A stretch of 64,000 nt of DNA. Origin: Glaciecola sp. UBA983. GTDB taxonomy: Bacteria; Pseudomonadota; Gammaproteobacteria; Enterobacterales; Alteromonadaceae. Numbering within the stretch: the stretch's first letter is position 1; every line of letters starts with the position of its first letter. The position numbers and the translations under genes are program-made. The notes beneath the pieces were generated by a model that was not told where the DNA came from, made no database searches, and was given only the letters and a program-made list of their open reading frames with translations. Shown here piece by piece: positions 46,321-55,130 of this stretch. The stretch is from the NCBI GenBank assembly GCA_002292215.1, contig DBBN01000074.1, positions 1 to 64,000 on the forward strand, written 5' to 3'.

Positions 46321-47793
46321 ATGTTTGAAAGCTTAACGGATCGCCTCTCTTCTACCTTAAAGAATATCAGTGGGAAAGGGCGTTTAACCGAAGATAATAT
46401 CAAAGATACATTACGTGAAGTGCGCATGGCGTTGCTTGAGGCGGATGTTGCATTGCCAGTGGTCAAAGCCTTTGTCAATCAGGTAAAAGAACGTGCATTA
46501 GGGACTGAAGTTAGCAAAAGTCTTCAGCCTGGCCAGATGTTTATCAAAGTCGTCCAGTCAGAACTTGAATCTGTCATGGGCACTGCTAATGAATCGTTAA
46601 ACCTTGCAGCGCAACCACCTGCTGTAGTGATGATGGCAGGTTTACAAGGTGCCGGTAAAACGACCACCGTCGGTAAACTTGCGAAATTACTCACCGAGCG
46701 TGAAAAGAAAAAAGTCCTCGTCGTTAGCGCGGATGTTTATCGCCCTGCAGCGATTGAGCAGCTTAAAACACTCGCTAATGATGTTGGTGTGGAGTTTTTT
46801 CCATCGAATATTATGGAAAAACCCATTGATATTGTGAATGCTGCGATTGCGCATGCGAAAAAGCAATTTGTTGATGTATTGATTGTCGATACTGCCGGTC
46901 GTTTGCACATTGACGGCGAGATGATGGGCGAAATCAAGGCATTACATGCAGCGGTTAAACCCGTTGAAACCTTGTTTGTCGTTGATGCTATGACGGGGCA
47001 AGATGCCGCCAATACCGCCAAGGCGTTTGATGAAGCGTTACCGTTAACCGGTGTGATCTTAACCAAAGCCGATGGTGATGCGCGAGGTGGTGCAGCGTTA
47101 TCGGTACGTCATATTACCGGAAAACCAATTAAATTTATTGGTATGGGTGAAAAGCTCGATGCCTTAGAACCATTCCATCCTGAGCGAATGGCATCACGTA
47201 TTCTTGGTATGGGAGATGTCTTAAGTTTAATTGAAGAAGTTGAGCGTAAGGTTGATAAAACCAAAGCAGAAAAGCTTGCCAAGAAAGTGCAAAAGGGCAA
47301 AGGCTTTGACTTACAAGATTTCAAAGAGCAGTTAGAACAAATGCGTGATATGGGCGGGATGATGTCGTTAATGGACAAAATGCCTGGCATGGGCAATATG
47401 TCCGCACAGATCAAAGAAAAAGCCAACGATAAGCAGTTTAATCAATTTGAAGCCATCATTAATTCGATGACATTTAAAGAACGTGAACGCCCTGAGTTAA
47501 TCAAAGGTTCACGTAAAAAACGTATTGCAGCTGGTTCTGGTACACAAATTCAAGATGTGAACCGCTTATTAAAACAATTTACCCAAATGCAAAAAATGAT
47601 GAAGAAAATGACCGGTGGCGGCATGGGTAAAATGATGAACAAAATGAAAGGCATGATGCCTCCTGGCGGCGGTATGCCACCGGGAATAAGTGGCCCTGGT
47701 GGCATGCCTGGTGGATTACCACCTGGTTTAGGTGGTGGTTCAAGTACAGGTGGTACTGGTGGTCTTGCCAATATGTTCAAAAAGCGCAAATAA
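46321..47793 (+). CDS. ffh: Signal recognition particle protein Ffh
   Basis: SRP54 homologue, 490 residues; with 4.5S RNA it targets inner-membrane proteins co-translationally. N domain 1-90; G domain with GLQGAGKTT (107-115), DTAGRLHID and TKADGDARGG; Met-rich M domain to about 440. The C-terminus extends beyond E. coli Ffh (453 residues) with a Gly/Pro/Met-rich tail of about 45 residues. The ATG at 46321 gives MFESLTDRLSSTLKNISGKG, matching known starts, in preference to a TTG three codons earlier. AGGG lies 10 bases upstream. Confidence 0.98.
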   Translation: MFESLTDRLSSTLKNISGKGRLTEDNIKDTLREVRMALLEADVALPVVKAFVNQVKERALGTEVSKSLQPGQMFIKVVQSELESVMGTANESLNLAAQPPAVVMMAGLQGAGKTTTVGKLAKLLTEREKKKVLVVSADVYRPAAIEQLKTLANDVGVEFFPSNIMEKPIDIVNAAIAHAKKQFVDVLIVDTAGRLHIDGEMMGEIKALHAAVKPVETLFVVDAMTGQDAANTAKAFDEALPLTGVILTKADGDARGGAALSVRHITGKPIKFIGMGEKLDALEPFHPERMASRILGMGDVLSLIEEVERKVDKTKAEKLAKKVQKGKGFDLQDFKEQLEQMRDMGGMMSLMDKMPGMGNMSAQIKEKANDKQFNQFEAIINSMTFKERERPELIKGSRKKRIAAGSGTQIQDVNRLLKQFTQMQKMMKKMTGGGMGKMMNKMKGMMPPGGGMPPGISGPGGMPGGLPPGLGGGSSTGGTGGLANMFKKRK

Positions 47794-47807
47794 CCCCTGA
47801 TAATACC

Positions 47808-47835
47808 TTGCTTTTTACCCCAGTAAGCGTATAAT
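47808..47835 (+). promoter_or_regulatory. Promoter of the rpsP-rimM-trmD-rplS operon
   Basis: TTGCTT and TATAAT are separated by 16 bases, followed by a GC-rich discriminator (TCGGCGTCC). This leaves a leader of about 90 bases before rpsP; GTTGTAG near its start can pair with CTACAAC shortly before the gene. Confidence 0.75.
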
Positions 47836-47934
47836 TCGGCGTCCTTGAAAAATGAGTGTTGTAGATAATATAATATTCATATAACAAGGATAAATAAGTT
47901 AATAGGTAACGCTACAACGAGTTTAGAGGCATAT

Positions 47935-48186
47935 ATGGTTACTATTCGTTTACAGCGTGGTGGCGCGAAAAAGCGTCCTTTTTATCAAGTAGTTGTTGCA
48001 GACAGTCGTCGTGCACGCAACGGTAAGTTCATTGAAAACTTAGGTTTCTTCAATCCAACTGCACAAGGTCAAGCAGAGCGTTTACGCTTAGACCTAGAGC
48101 GTGTTGCATATTGGACAAGCGTAGGCGCTTCTATGTCTGACCGTGTAGCTAGCTTGGTAAAAGAAGCTAACAAAACAGCGGCTTAA
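47935..48186 (+). CDS. rpsP: 30S ribosomal protein S16
   Basis: An 83-residue small-subunit ribosomal protein; starts [20 protein letters not shown], typical of S16, and includes [20 protein letters not shown]. coli S16 has 82 residues. GAGG lies 8 bases before the ATG. First gene of the conserved rpsP-rimM-trmD-rplS operon, which ties ribosome components to a maturation factor and a tRNA methylase. Confidence 0.99.
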   Translation: MVTIRLQRGGAKKRPFYQVVVADSRRARNGKFIENLGFFNPTAQGQAERLRLDLERVAYWTSVGASMSDRVASLVKEANKTAA

Positions 48187-48221
48187 TCACTAGATTTCGC
48201 AACTGAATTAAAGAGGTATAG

Positions 48222-48743
48222 ATGAGTCAAGCATCTGAGACAATGATTATTGGAACGATTGGTGCACCTTATGGTGTTAAAGGTTGGGTCAAGATCAACA
48301 GCTATACTGATGAAAAAGCTGGTATTTTTGGTTATGTACCGTGGATTATCGGTACAGATAGAACTTATCAGGTTGCCGAATGGCGAACACACAGTAAAAC
48401 ATTGGTTGCAAAGTTAACTGGGATAGATAGCCGAGACGATGCTGAACGCATCAAAAACTTGGATATTTCAATTGAGGCAGCTCAATTACCTGAACTGAGC
48501 GATGATGAATTTTATTGGCGTGATCTCGTTGGAATGCAAGTAGTTACCGATAAGGGCTACTCGCTAGGTAAGATTAAAGAGATTTTTGCCACTGGTGCAA
48601 ATGATGTCATGTTGATCAAAGCCAATACCAATGATGCCTTTGGGCAAAAGGAGAGGATGTTACCGATTTTATTTGATCAAGTGGTCAAAAATATCGATAA
48701 AACCTCAGCAACCATCACTGTGGATTGGGATCCAGCATTCTAA
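48222..48743 (+). CDS. rimM: Ribosome maturation factor RimM
   Basis: A 173-residue 16S rRNA processing factor that binds S19 and helps mature the 30S head. The N-terminal domain has [18 protein letters not shown]; the PRC-barrel contains [12 protein letters not shown] and ANDVMLIK, ending with the conserved VDWDPAF. GAGG precedes the ATG. The stop overlaps the trmD ATG by one base (TAATG), which implies coupled translation. Confidence 0.98.
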   Translation: MSQASETMIIGTIGAPYGVKGWVKINSYTDEKAGIFGYVPWIIGTDRTYQVAEWRTHSKTLVAKLTGIDSRDDAERIKNLDISIEAAQLPELSDDEFYWRDLVGMQVVTDKGYSLGKIKEIFATGANDVMLIKANTNDAFGQKERMLPILFDQVVKNIDKTSATITVDWDPAF

Positions 48744-49507
48744 TGACACAGCGATTTAGCATCGTAACCTTGTTTCCTGACATGTTTGCAGGATGCCTGG
48801 CTGAAGGTGTGATGGGACGTGCGGTTAAATCTGGATTAGTAGAAGTTGACTTCTTTAATCCTCGTGATTATACCCACGATAAACATCGCACTGTGGATGA
48901 CCGACCTTATGGCGGTGGTCCAGGGATGTTGATGATGGTGCAACCTCTAACAGATGCAATCAACGCCGCGAAAGCTGGCGCTGATGATATACATACCGTG
49001 GTGTACTTATCCCCACAAGGGCGCAAGTTAGACCATCAAGGTGTGGCGAGTTTAACGCAAGCAGGTCACTTAATATTAGTGGCTGGTCGCTATGAAGGTA
49101 TTGATGAACGAGTGATTCATTCGTTAGTCGATGCAGAATGGTCGGTCGGAGATTTTGTGTTAAGCGGGGGAGAAATCCCAGCGATGCTAATGATGGATGC
49201 TATCACAAGGTTGGTGCCTGGCGTATTAGGTCATGTTCAATCTGCACAACAAGATTCTTTTGTTGACGGATTGCTCGATTGTCCTCATTACACTAGACCA
49301 GAATTGTTAGATGGCCAACAAGTGCCTGCAGTGTTGTTAAGTGGTAATCACGAAAAAATTAGGCAGTGGCGGTTAGAACAGTCGTTAGGTAGAACCTGGC
49401 AACGACGCCCTGATTTATTAAATTTGCTAGCTCTGACTGAGGAGCAGCGTCAGTTATTAAAGTCTTATCAAGATAAGCAATCTGACCTGCAGCGAAATGA
49501 CAGTTAA
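48743..49507 (+). CDS. trmD: tRNA (guanine37-N1)-methyltransferase TrmD
   Basis: Methylates G37 of tRNAs to prevent +1 frameshifting; uses SAM in a trefoil-knot fold. The 254 residues include [31 protein letters not shown], the SAM-site [10 protein letters not shown] and [13 protein letters not shown]. The ATG at 48743 overlaps the rimM stop and gives [15 protein letters not shown], fitting E. coli TrmD (255 residues). Confidence 0.98.
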   Translation: MTQRFSIVTLFPDMFAGCLAEGVMGRAVKSGLVEVDFFNPRDYTHDKHRTVDDRPYGGGPGMLMMVQPLTDAINAAKAGADDIHTVVYLSPQGRKLDHQGVASLTQAGHLILVAGRYEGIDERVIHSLVDAEWSVGDFVLSGGEIPAMLMMDAITRLVPGVLGHVQSAQQDSFVDGLLDCPHYTRPELLDGQQVPAVLLSGNHEKIRQWRLEQSLGRTWQRRPDLLNLLALTEEQRQLLKSYQDKQSDLQRNDS

Positions 49508-49525
49508 CTACATAATGAGGATATG

Positions 49526-49885
49526 ATGAAGAAAGTAAATCAAGACATCATCAAAAAAATTGAGCAAGAACAGCTTAAAACTGACGTCCCAGCATTTGGT
49601 CCTGGTGACACAGTAGTGGTTAAAGTCCGTGTTAAAGAAGGCGAAAAAGAACGTCTTCAGGCTTACGAAGGTGTTGTAATCGCCAAGCGTAACCGTGGCC
49701 TACACTCAGCTTTTACCGTACGTAAAATTTCTTCTGGCGAAGGTGTGGAACGTGTATTCCAGACTCACTCACCGCAAATCTCTTCAATTGAAGTGAAACG
49801 TCGTGGTGCAGTTCGTCGTGCGAAATTGTATTATCTACGTGAGCGTTCAGGTAAATCTGCACGTATCAGAGAAAAGCTTAATTAA
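49526..49885 (+). CDS. rplS: 50S ribosomal protein L19
   Basis: Large-subunit protein at the 30S-50S interface, 119 residues from the second of two tandem ATGs (49523 and 49526). GAGG is 5 bases from the second and only 2 from the first, so the second is preferred. Conserved stretches: [40 protein letters not shown] and [19 protein letters not shown]. Last gene of the rpsP operon, followed by a strong terminator. Confidence 0.98.
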   Translation: MKKVNQDIIKKIEQEQLKTDVPAFGPGDTVVVKVRVKEGEKERLQAYEGVVIAKRNRGLHSAFTVRKISSGEGVERVFQTHSPQISSIEVKRRGAVRRAKLYYLRERSGKSARIREKLN

Positions 49886-49920
49886 TTTTAATTTTTGCGT
49901 TACTCACTAACTTATTTTTA

Positions 49921-49949
49921 AAAACCCGCTCTTGTAGCGGGTTTTTTTG
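49921..49949 (+). terminator. Terminator of the rpsP operon
   Basis: ACCCGCT and AGCGGGT pair around the 5-base loop cttgt, extended by A/T pairs, followed by seven T residues on the plus strand. Confidence 0.92.
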
Positions 49950-50049
49950 TACTTATTGTTGGATATCCGTACTATTGTAGATTAAGACTTGCATCGAGCT
50001 TTAAAAATTGTTAAAAAGTCAATAGTCATGCAGTGTGTAGCTATTTTAG

Positions 50050-50067
50050 TGTATAGTTAACTTTACA
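50050..50067. promoter_or_regulatory. TyrR-type box upstream of aroF-tyrA
   Basis: TGTATA-GTTAAC-TTTACA matches the TyrR consensus TGTAAA-N6-TTTACA at all but one position, including the essential G and C. It lies about 110 bases before the aroF start. No second well-formed box was seen nearby. Confidence 0.65.
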
Positions 50068-50177
50068 TCATCTCGCGCCATCACCAATAACAATAAATGA
50101 CACATTAGCGGCGTACCCTCGCACACGTTGCAGTTTTTAAGCTGTGTATATAAGTTTTACTATGAGAAATACAATTC

Positions 50178-51266
50178 ATGTCAAATCAAGTAACCGACAA
50201 TCTCCACGTGTCTTCAGAAGAAGTCCTGATTACCCCACAAGCATTAGCTGAAAAATTACCTGTCAGTGATGCATCATTAGAAGTTATTCGCCAATCTCGT
50301 CAAATTATTTCAGATATTGTACATGGCAAGGATCACCGTTTACTTGTGGTCTGTGGCCCATGTTCTATTCACGATATTGAAGCGGCTAAAGAATACGCCC
50401 TAAAACTGAAAGAATTACATGAATCATGCAAAGACACCTTATATATTGTGATGCGTGTATATTTCGAAAAACCGCGAACCACTACCGGGTGGAAAGGATT
50501 AATCAATGATCCAAACATCAACGATACTTTTGATATCGAAACCGGCTTAGCGAAAGCGCGTGAATTATTAATCTGGTTAGCCGAATTAGAAATACCCGTC
50601 GCGACTGAAGCTCTCGATCCTATTTCACCACAGTACTTAGCAGAGTTGTTTTCTTGGTCTGCCATTGGAGCGCGAACGTCTGAATCACAAACTCACCGTG
50701 AGATGGCAAGTGGCTTATCCATGCCTGTGGGCTTTAAAAATGGCACGGATGGTTCATTAGGTATTGCGATTAATGCTTTACAATCAGCAGCGTCAGGTCA
50801 TAGCTTTATGGGCATAAATAAACAAGGCCAAGTGAGTATTATCAAAACTCAAGGCAACCCAGATGGTCATATCATTTTACGTGGCGGTAAGAACCCTAAC
50901 TATGATTCTGTTTGTATTGCTGATTGTGAAGCCGAACTAGAAAAAGCCAAGTTACCAGCAAGTTTAGTTGTCGATTGTTCGCATGCTAACTCATCTAAAG
51001 ATTACCGTCGTCAGACACTCGTGGCACAAAATGTCGTGAATCAAATCCTAGAGGGTAACCAATCAATCATTGGCATCATGCTTGAAAGTCACCTCAATGC
51101 GGGTAATCAATCGAGTAACGGTAAGACACCAGCTGAGCTTGAATACGGTGTATCTATTACCGATGGATGTATTAACTGGGATGCAACAGCACAGTTGATC
51201 AATCAAACGCGTGATAAATTAATTACTGTGCTCCCTATGCGTCTTAAAAAACGTGAGCAAAATTAA
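50178..51266 (+). CDS. aroF: 3-deoxy-7-phosphoheptulonate synthase, probably the tyrosine-sensitive AroF
   Basis: Class I DAHP synthase, 362 residues; condenses PEP and erythrose 4-phosphate in the first shikimate-pathway step. Seen: LLVVCGPCSIHD, KPRTTTGWKGLINDP, the GARTSESQTHREMASGLSMP region, and metal-site residues in VDCSHANSSKD. The assignment as AroF (Tyr-sensitive) rests on its pairing with tyrA, 6 bases downstream, and on the TyrR box; allosteric residues were not analysed. Confidence 0.93.
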   Translation: MSNQVTDNLHVSSEEVLITPQALAEKLPVSDASLEVIRQSRQIISDIVHGKDHRLLVVCGPCSIHDIEAAKEYALKLKELHESCKDTLYIVMRVYFEKPRTTTGWKGLINDPNINDTFDIETGLAKARELLIWLAELEIPVATEALDPISPQYLAELFSWSAIGARTSESQTHREMASGLSMPVGFKNGTDGSLGIAINALQSAASGHSFMGINKQGQVSIIKTQGNPDGHIILRGGKNPNYDSVCIADCEAELEKAKLPASLVVDCSHANSSKDYRRQTLVAQNVVNQILEGNQSIIGIMLESHLNAGNQSSNGKTPAELEYGVSITDGCINWDATAQLINQTRDKLITVLPMRLKKREQN

Positions 51267-51272
51267 TCTACT

Positions 51273-52412
51273 ATGACTGATCCGCAAACACAATTAGAGA
51301 CGCTGCGCGGGCAAATTGACGAGCTGGATCAACAGCTTGTTGACTTATTAGCTAAACGTGCGGCCGTTACTACGCAAGTAGGGAATATTAAATCCCAAAC
51401 GGGAATGCCAACCTATGTTCCAGAACGAGAGGCGCAATTAATTGCTTCTCGTCGGGCGCAAGCCCAACAGCAGGGTGTACCGCCTGATTTAGTTGAAGAC
51501 TTACTGCGTCGGATTATGCGCGAATCGTATTTAACGCAAAATGTACAATATCGCTGTGCGACATTGCCGGGCACAAAGGTTGCTGTAATTGGTGGACGTG
51601 GTGCGCTAGGTAAGTTGATTGTGAGTTTATTTGAGCGCAGTCATTATGATGTGATTGTTATTGATCAAACTGAATGGCCGCAAGCCAAGGCCCTGTTAGC
51701 AGGCGTAAAATTATGTATTGTCGCGGTGCCGATTAAGCAGACAATCGATATTATTAATACCCTCGATTATCTTGATGATGATTGTGTTTTAGCGGATGTA
51801 ACCAGTATTAAGCAAGCTCCACTTGATGCAATGTTAGCGGTCCATAAGGGGCCTGTCGTAGGTTTGCATCCTATGTTTGGACCTGATGCGCCGGGGATGG
51901 TAAAGCAAGTTGTAATTATTTGTCATGGCCGCCAAAATGAGCAGTATCAGTGGTTTTTAGAACAGATGATTACATGGGGCGCTCAGTTAACAGTGTCTAA
52001 CGCTTCAGAGCATGATGCCGATATGGCATATATCCAAGTGATGCGGCATTTTACCAGTTTTGTTTATGGTGCTCACTTGCATGCAGAAGACCCAGACTTA
52101 AGTTCATTGATTGCCCACAGTTCACCTATTTATCGTCTCGAACTAGCTATGGTAGGGCGATTATTCGCTCAAGATCCTAATCTGTACGCCGATATAATCT
52201 TTAATAATACAGAGAACCTGGCATTATTAAAACGTTTTCGGACTCGGTTTGATGAGGCGATTCACTTATTTGAAACGAATGACAAAGCACAATTTATTGA
52301 ACAATTTACGCAAATAAGTAAATGGTTTGGTGATTATGCAAAAACTTGTTTAGTGGATAGTAAGCAGCTATTGTTAAAAGCTGATGATGATAGGATGTTG
52401 CGTAAAAAATAA
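51273..52412 (+). CDS. tyrA: Chorismate mutase / prephenate dehydrogenase TyrA
   Basis: Bifunctional enzyme of tyrosine synthesis, 379 residues (E. coli 373). The AroQ chorismate mutase domain (about 1-90) has [20 protein letters not shown]. The NAD-binding domain starts with [18 protein letters not shown] near residue 105, and the catalytic [11 protein letters not shown] follows. The start is 6 bases after aroF. A terminator follows at 52417. Together with aroF it forms a tyrosine-branch operon. Confidence 0.97.
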   Translation: MTDPQTQLETLRGQIDELDQQLVDLLAKRAAVTTQVGNIKSQTGMPTYVPEREAQLIASRRAQAQQQGVPPDLVEDLLRRIMRESYLTQNVQYRCATLPGTKVAVIGGRGALGKLIVSLFERSHYDVIVIDQTEWPQAKALLAGVKLCIVAVPIKQTIDIINTLDYLDDDCVLADVTSIKQAPLDAMLAVHKGPVVGLHPMFGPDAPGMVKQVVIICHGRQNEQYQWFLEQMITWGAQLTVSNASEHDADMAYIQVMRHFTSFVYGAHLHAEDPDLSSLIAHSSPIYRLELAMVGRLFAQDPNLYADIIFNNTENLALLKRFRTRFDEAIHLFETNDKAQFIEQFTQISKWFGDYAKTCLVDSKQLLLKADDDRMLRKK

Positions 52413-52416
52413 TTAT

Positions 52417-52446
52417 GCCCTTGTGTAAAAGCAAGGGCTTTTTTCT
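52417..52446. terminator. Terminator between convergent tyrA and pheA
   Basis: GCCCTTG and CAAGGGC pair over 7 bp around an 8-base loop, followed by six T residues on the plus strand. It serves tyrA, and may also stop pheA transcripts coming the other way. Confidence 0.85.
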
Positions 52447-52450
52447 CAGT

Positions 52451-53650
52451 TTACTTAATGTCGTTCAACGCTTGTACTGCAGATACCGCAGTCGGCTTGA
52501 TTTCTTCTGAAGGGTAACAACCTAACACTTTACAAAAACGTGTCGCAGCAGTGAGCTGTTTAACTGTTTCTTGCATTTTACCATCTTGTAAATTACCTTC
52601 GACATCCAAATAAAACATCTCTTCCCAAGGGTTACCGTTGATTGGACGCGACTCAAGCTTAGTCATATTAATACCGTTATCTTTTAGTACTAATAACGCG
52701 TTTACCAAGGCACCAGGGGTCTGTGTTGTAGCCATTACTAGAGTTGTCTTGGCTGGAATTTGTAGCGGTACATCAACCGGATTTTGGGCAACGACGATAA
52801 AACGACTGTGGTTTTCTTTTTGGTTAGCTAGGTTTGATTCAATGGCATGCAAGCCATACAATTTACCACCTGCTTCACTACCAATCGCAGCAACATCATC
52901 ACGTTTTAGCTCATTTACTATGAGCATTGCTGCAGAAGTACTATCCGCAGGTTTAACTTCTATATCGGTCAGGTTCGCTAAAAAATGCGAGCACTGGGAA
53001 AACACTTGTGGGTGTGCGTACAATACTTTTATTTTGCTAATATCGGTGCTGTTGGTATCACTTTGGGCCACTAACAGCGCATGTTTAATCGGATGCGTTA
53101 GTTCGCCAATAATACTCAAACGAGTATGCTGTAGTTGGTCGTAGACTTCATTAATACTGCCAGACGACGTATTTTCGATAGGTAACACCGCGTAATCGGC
53201 TTGATTGGATTCTACTTTTTGGATGATTTGCGCAAAACTATCACAGCCGATCTCGTGTAACTCACCGTCACGACGAGAAAAATATTTTTGGGTTGCCAAA
53301 TAGCTATATGAGCCTTTATCACCTAAAAATGCAACACGATTTAATGGTGATACATTATTTGGATTAGCTTGAGCAGATAACATAGCTTGTTGGTTTAAGA
53401 CTGAATCTTCAATCACCACATGAAAGAGTTTAGTAATGTAATGCGCATTTAGCCCGAGCTTTTGCCCTTCTTGGATTAAACGCACCAATAATTGTTCTTC
53501 GCGCTGCGGATCTCGAACGTCAATTTGATTCTGGATCTTAGTCCGTGCAACTTCATTAGTAAGTTGCTGACGTTGTGCTAGTAATTCTAATAATTTTACA
53601 TCTAATTCGCTGATTGCTTCGCGAACGGATGAAAGTGGAGCGCTGGCCAT
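52451..53650 (-). CDS. pheA: Chorismate mutase / prephenate dehydratase PheA
   Basis: Bifunctional enzyme of phenylalanine synthesis, 399 residues (E. coli 386). The AroQ mutase domain (1-90) has VREAISELDVKLLELLAQRQ; the dehydratase domain begins RVAFLGDKGSYSYLA; a C-terminal ACT domain carries the Phe-binding motif ESRP. In the dehydratase active site the usual Thr-Arg-Phe reads Ser-Arg-Phe (NHSRF), a conservative change. AGGG lies 6 bases before the ATG. The start is only about 20 bases after a terminator-shaped hairpin, so any mRNA must cross it. Convergent with aroF-tyrA. Confidence 0.97.
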   Translation of the reverse strand: MASAPLSSVREAISELDVKLLELLAQRQQLTNEVARTKIQNQIDVRDPQREEQLLVRLIQEGQKLGLNAHYITKLFHVVIEDSVLNQQAMLSAQANPNNVSPLNRVAFLGDKGSYSYLATQKYFSRRDGELHEIGCDSFAQIIQKVESNQADYAVLPIENTSSGSINEVYDQLQHTRLSIIGELTHPIKHALLVAQSDTNSTDISKIKVLYAHPQVFSQCSHFLANLTDIEVKPADSTSAAMLIVNELKRDDVAAIGSEAGGKLYGLHAIESNLANQKENHSRFIVVAQNPVDVPLQIPAKTTLVMATTQTPGALVNALLVLKDNGINMTKLESRPINGNPWEEMFYLDVEGNLQDGKMQETVKQLTAATRFCKVLGCYPSEEIKPTAVSAVQALNDIK

Positions 53651-53658
53651 TGGTGTCC

Positions 53659-53667
53659 CTAAAACAT
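53659..53667 (-). CDS. Two-codon Met-Phe reading frame in the pheA leader
   Basis: ATG TTT TAG on the minus strand is preceded by a perfect AGGAGG at 7 bases. That AGGAGG lies in the 3' arm of the hairpin. The frame's stop codon overlaps the AGGG that serves pheA, 8 bases before the pheA ATG. The single sense codon after Met is Phe, the end product controlled by PheA. Its use as a regulatory mini-ORF is inference. Confidence 0.3.
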   Translation of the reverse strand: MF

Positions 53668-53671
53668 AAAA

Positions 53672-53691
53672 AAACCTCCTAATGGAGGTTT
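53672..53691 (-). terminator. Attenuator-like hairpin before pheA
   Basis: AAACCTCC and GGAGGTTT form an 8 bp stem with loop ATTA, and the T run continues to 53668. It follows the response-regulator gene by about 70 bases, so it could end that transcript, but it also lies downstream of the best pheA promoter candidate. Confidence 0.8.
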
Positions 53692-53708
53692 AGTAGTAAA
53701 CTAACTCG

Positions 53709-53737
53709 ACTTTAAAACTCACGACCTTAAAAGTCAA
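53709..53737 (-). promoter_or_regulatory. Candidate pheA promoter
   Basis: On the minus strand TTGACT (53737-53732) and TAAAGT (53714-53709) are 17 bases apart. A start near 53702 would give a leader of about 50 bases that begins almost directly with the attenuator-like hairpin. Confidence 0.55.
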
Positions 53738-53762
53738 TCAGAACATGGTCTTATCAGTGATT

Positions 53763-54563
53763 TTAATCTGCTAATAAAGCGATTAACATACGTTTGACTT
53801 CTTCGGGCTCAAAAGGTTTATCACATAAGGCATTGACACCTGTTTGTTGAATATTTGCCATATGGGGGGAATTAATTGACTCGGATGTCACCATGATGAT
53901 GGGGATATGGGCTGTTGAGGGATTGTAGCGAATAAATTCTGATAATTCTCTACCGTCCATTTCAGGCATATTATAGTCAGTGACAATTAAATCAAACTCT
54001 TGGTCTTTGACGAGAGTTAACGCTTGTGACCCATTTTCAGCTTCTTCGATTTTTTTTAAGCCCATGCCTTGTAACACTCGAACAATATGCTTACGTGCCA
54101 TCAATGAGTCATCCACTACTAATACACGTACATCAACGATGTCATACGACGAGAGTTCGACTTCTTCGCTATTAATCATTTGCAAGCTGGCATTTAAGGC
54201 GCGTTTTAAATGAATCAATGCAAAAGGCTTTGGTAATATCGCGACCACGCCGGCTTGTTTAAATGCTTCAAGTTTTTCTAATCGGTCTTCACTAGATACG
54301 AGCATGAATGAGATATCAGCTGTATCTGGATGGCTTTTCATCAACGTTAATAAGTCGATACTGACCCCATCGCTGAAATGCATAGCAGAGATAATCAAAT
54401 CCGGCGAACTTGTTATGATCTCGGCTTTTGCGGTTGCGAGATCGTGTACGCAAGTGACGTTAGTAATGGCTTGGTCCAAGAGCATGTTTTTGATGATTTT
54501 TTGTTGGGTATCGGATGGCTCAATCAACAGAATGTGTAAGTCGCTGGTACTTAAATTGTGCAT
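53763..54563 (-). CDS. Double-receiver response regulator with a degenerate first receiver
   Basis: A 266-residue protein of two CheY-like receiver domains (about 8-125 and 143-264) and no output domain. The second is canonical: VLVVDDS, phosphoacceptor Asp in IVTDYNMPEMDG, MVTSE and DKPF. In the first, the acid pair reads Glu-Pro (LLIEPSD) and the acceptor position is Ala (DLIISAMHF), though SSE and PKP remain, so it cannot be phosphorylated normally. No kinase gene is adjacent. It probably acts by protein-protein contact. Confidence 0.85.
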   Translation of the reverse strand: MHNLSTSDLHILLIEPSDTQQKIIKNMLLDQAITNVTCVHDLATAKAEIITSSPDLIISAMHFSDGVSIDLLTLMKSHPDTADISFMLVSSEDRLEKLEAFKQAGVVAILPKPFALIHLKRALNASLQMINSEEVELSSYDIVDVRVLVVDDSLMARKHIVRVLQGMGLKKIEEAENGSQALTLVKDQEFDLIVTDYNMPEMDGRELSEFIRYNPSTAHIPIIMVTSESINSPHMANIQQTGVNALCDKPFEPEEVKRMLIALLAD

Positions 54564-54631
54564 GATGTTCAGATATTCCTATTATTTACTTGCTGAAGGC
54601 ACTGTGGTGAACATATCAAAAATTCAAAGAA

Positions 54632-54949
54632 TTACCCGCCGGCTAATTTCACGGTAAAGCCTTGCGCGGTTAACAACGTATTGAGTTTATCGCGCACATC
54701 GCCTTGGATTTCAATGGTGTTGTTTTTTACTGAACCACCGCAGCCACATTGTTTTTTTAATTGTTTGCAGAGTTTGGCCAAATCGTGTTCTAGGGGGTTG
54801 ATGCCATCTACGATTGACATGCCTTTCCCTTTACGCCCTTTGGTTTCTCTGCGCAGTCGCACAATCCCATCACCGGTGAAAGATTTTGGTGGTGTGTTAT
54901 CTTGTGTAATGCGGCCTGTTTCGGTGCTGTATACTAATTTATCGCTCAT
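54632..54949 (-). CDS. yciH: SUI1/eIF1-like protein YciH
   Basis: A 105-residue protein with the SUI1 fold. RKGKGMSIVDGINP (about 47-60), CGCGGSVKNNTIEIQGD and the final KLAGG are family hallmarks. YciH is considered an eIF1-like factor that can influence start-codon selection or inhibit translation under stress. The ATG at 54949 (MSDKLVYSTETGRI) matches family N-termini; the upstream ATG at 54997 would add an unrelated extension. It lies upstream of the double-receiver gene on the same strand, about 70 bases away. Confidence 0.93.
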   Translation of the reverse strand: MSDKLVYSTETGRITQDNTPPKSFTGDGIVRLRRETKGRKGKGMSIVDGINPLEHDLAKLCKQLKKQCGCGGSVKNNTIEIQGDVRDKLNTLLTAQGFTVKLAGG

Positions 54950-55130
54950 ATTGTTTTTTTCATGAATAAAAATCGTTATTGGCGAATAATCTAGCATAGT
55001 TTTGTGTAAATCAATACTTAAGATAGGTAATCTGAAGTTTAATCAAACACGTATATAAACAGGTTAAGGATACGTGTTATGTGAGCATCAAAACGTAAAT
55101 TAATAAAAAAATAGACAAATAATACCTATA

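Noticed and set aside
50145-50162. Second TyrR box (TGTATA...TTTTAC) close to the aroF start
   Set aside because: The spacing between the essential G and C is not the required 15 bases in either register.
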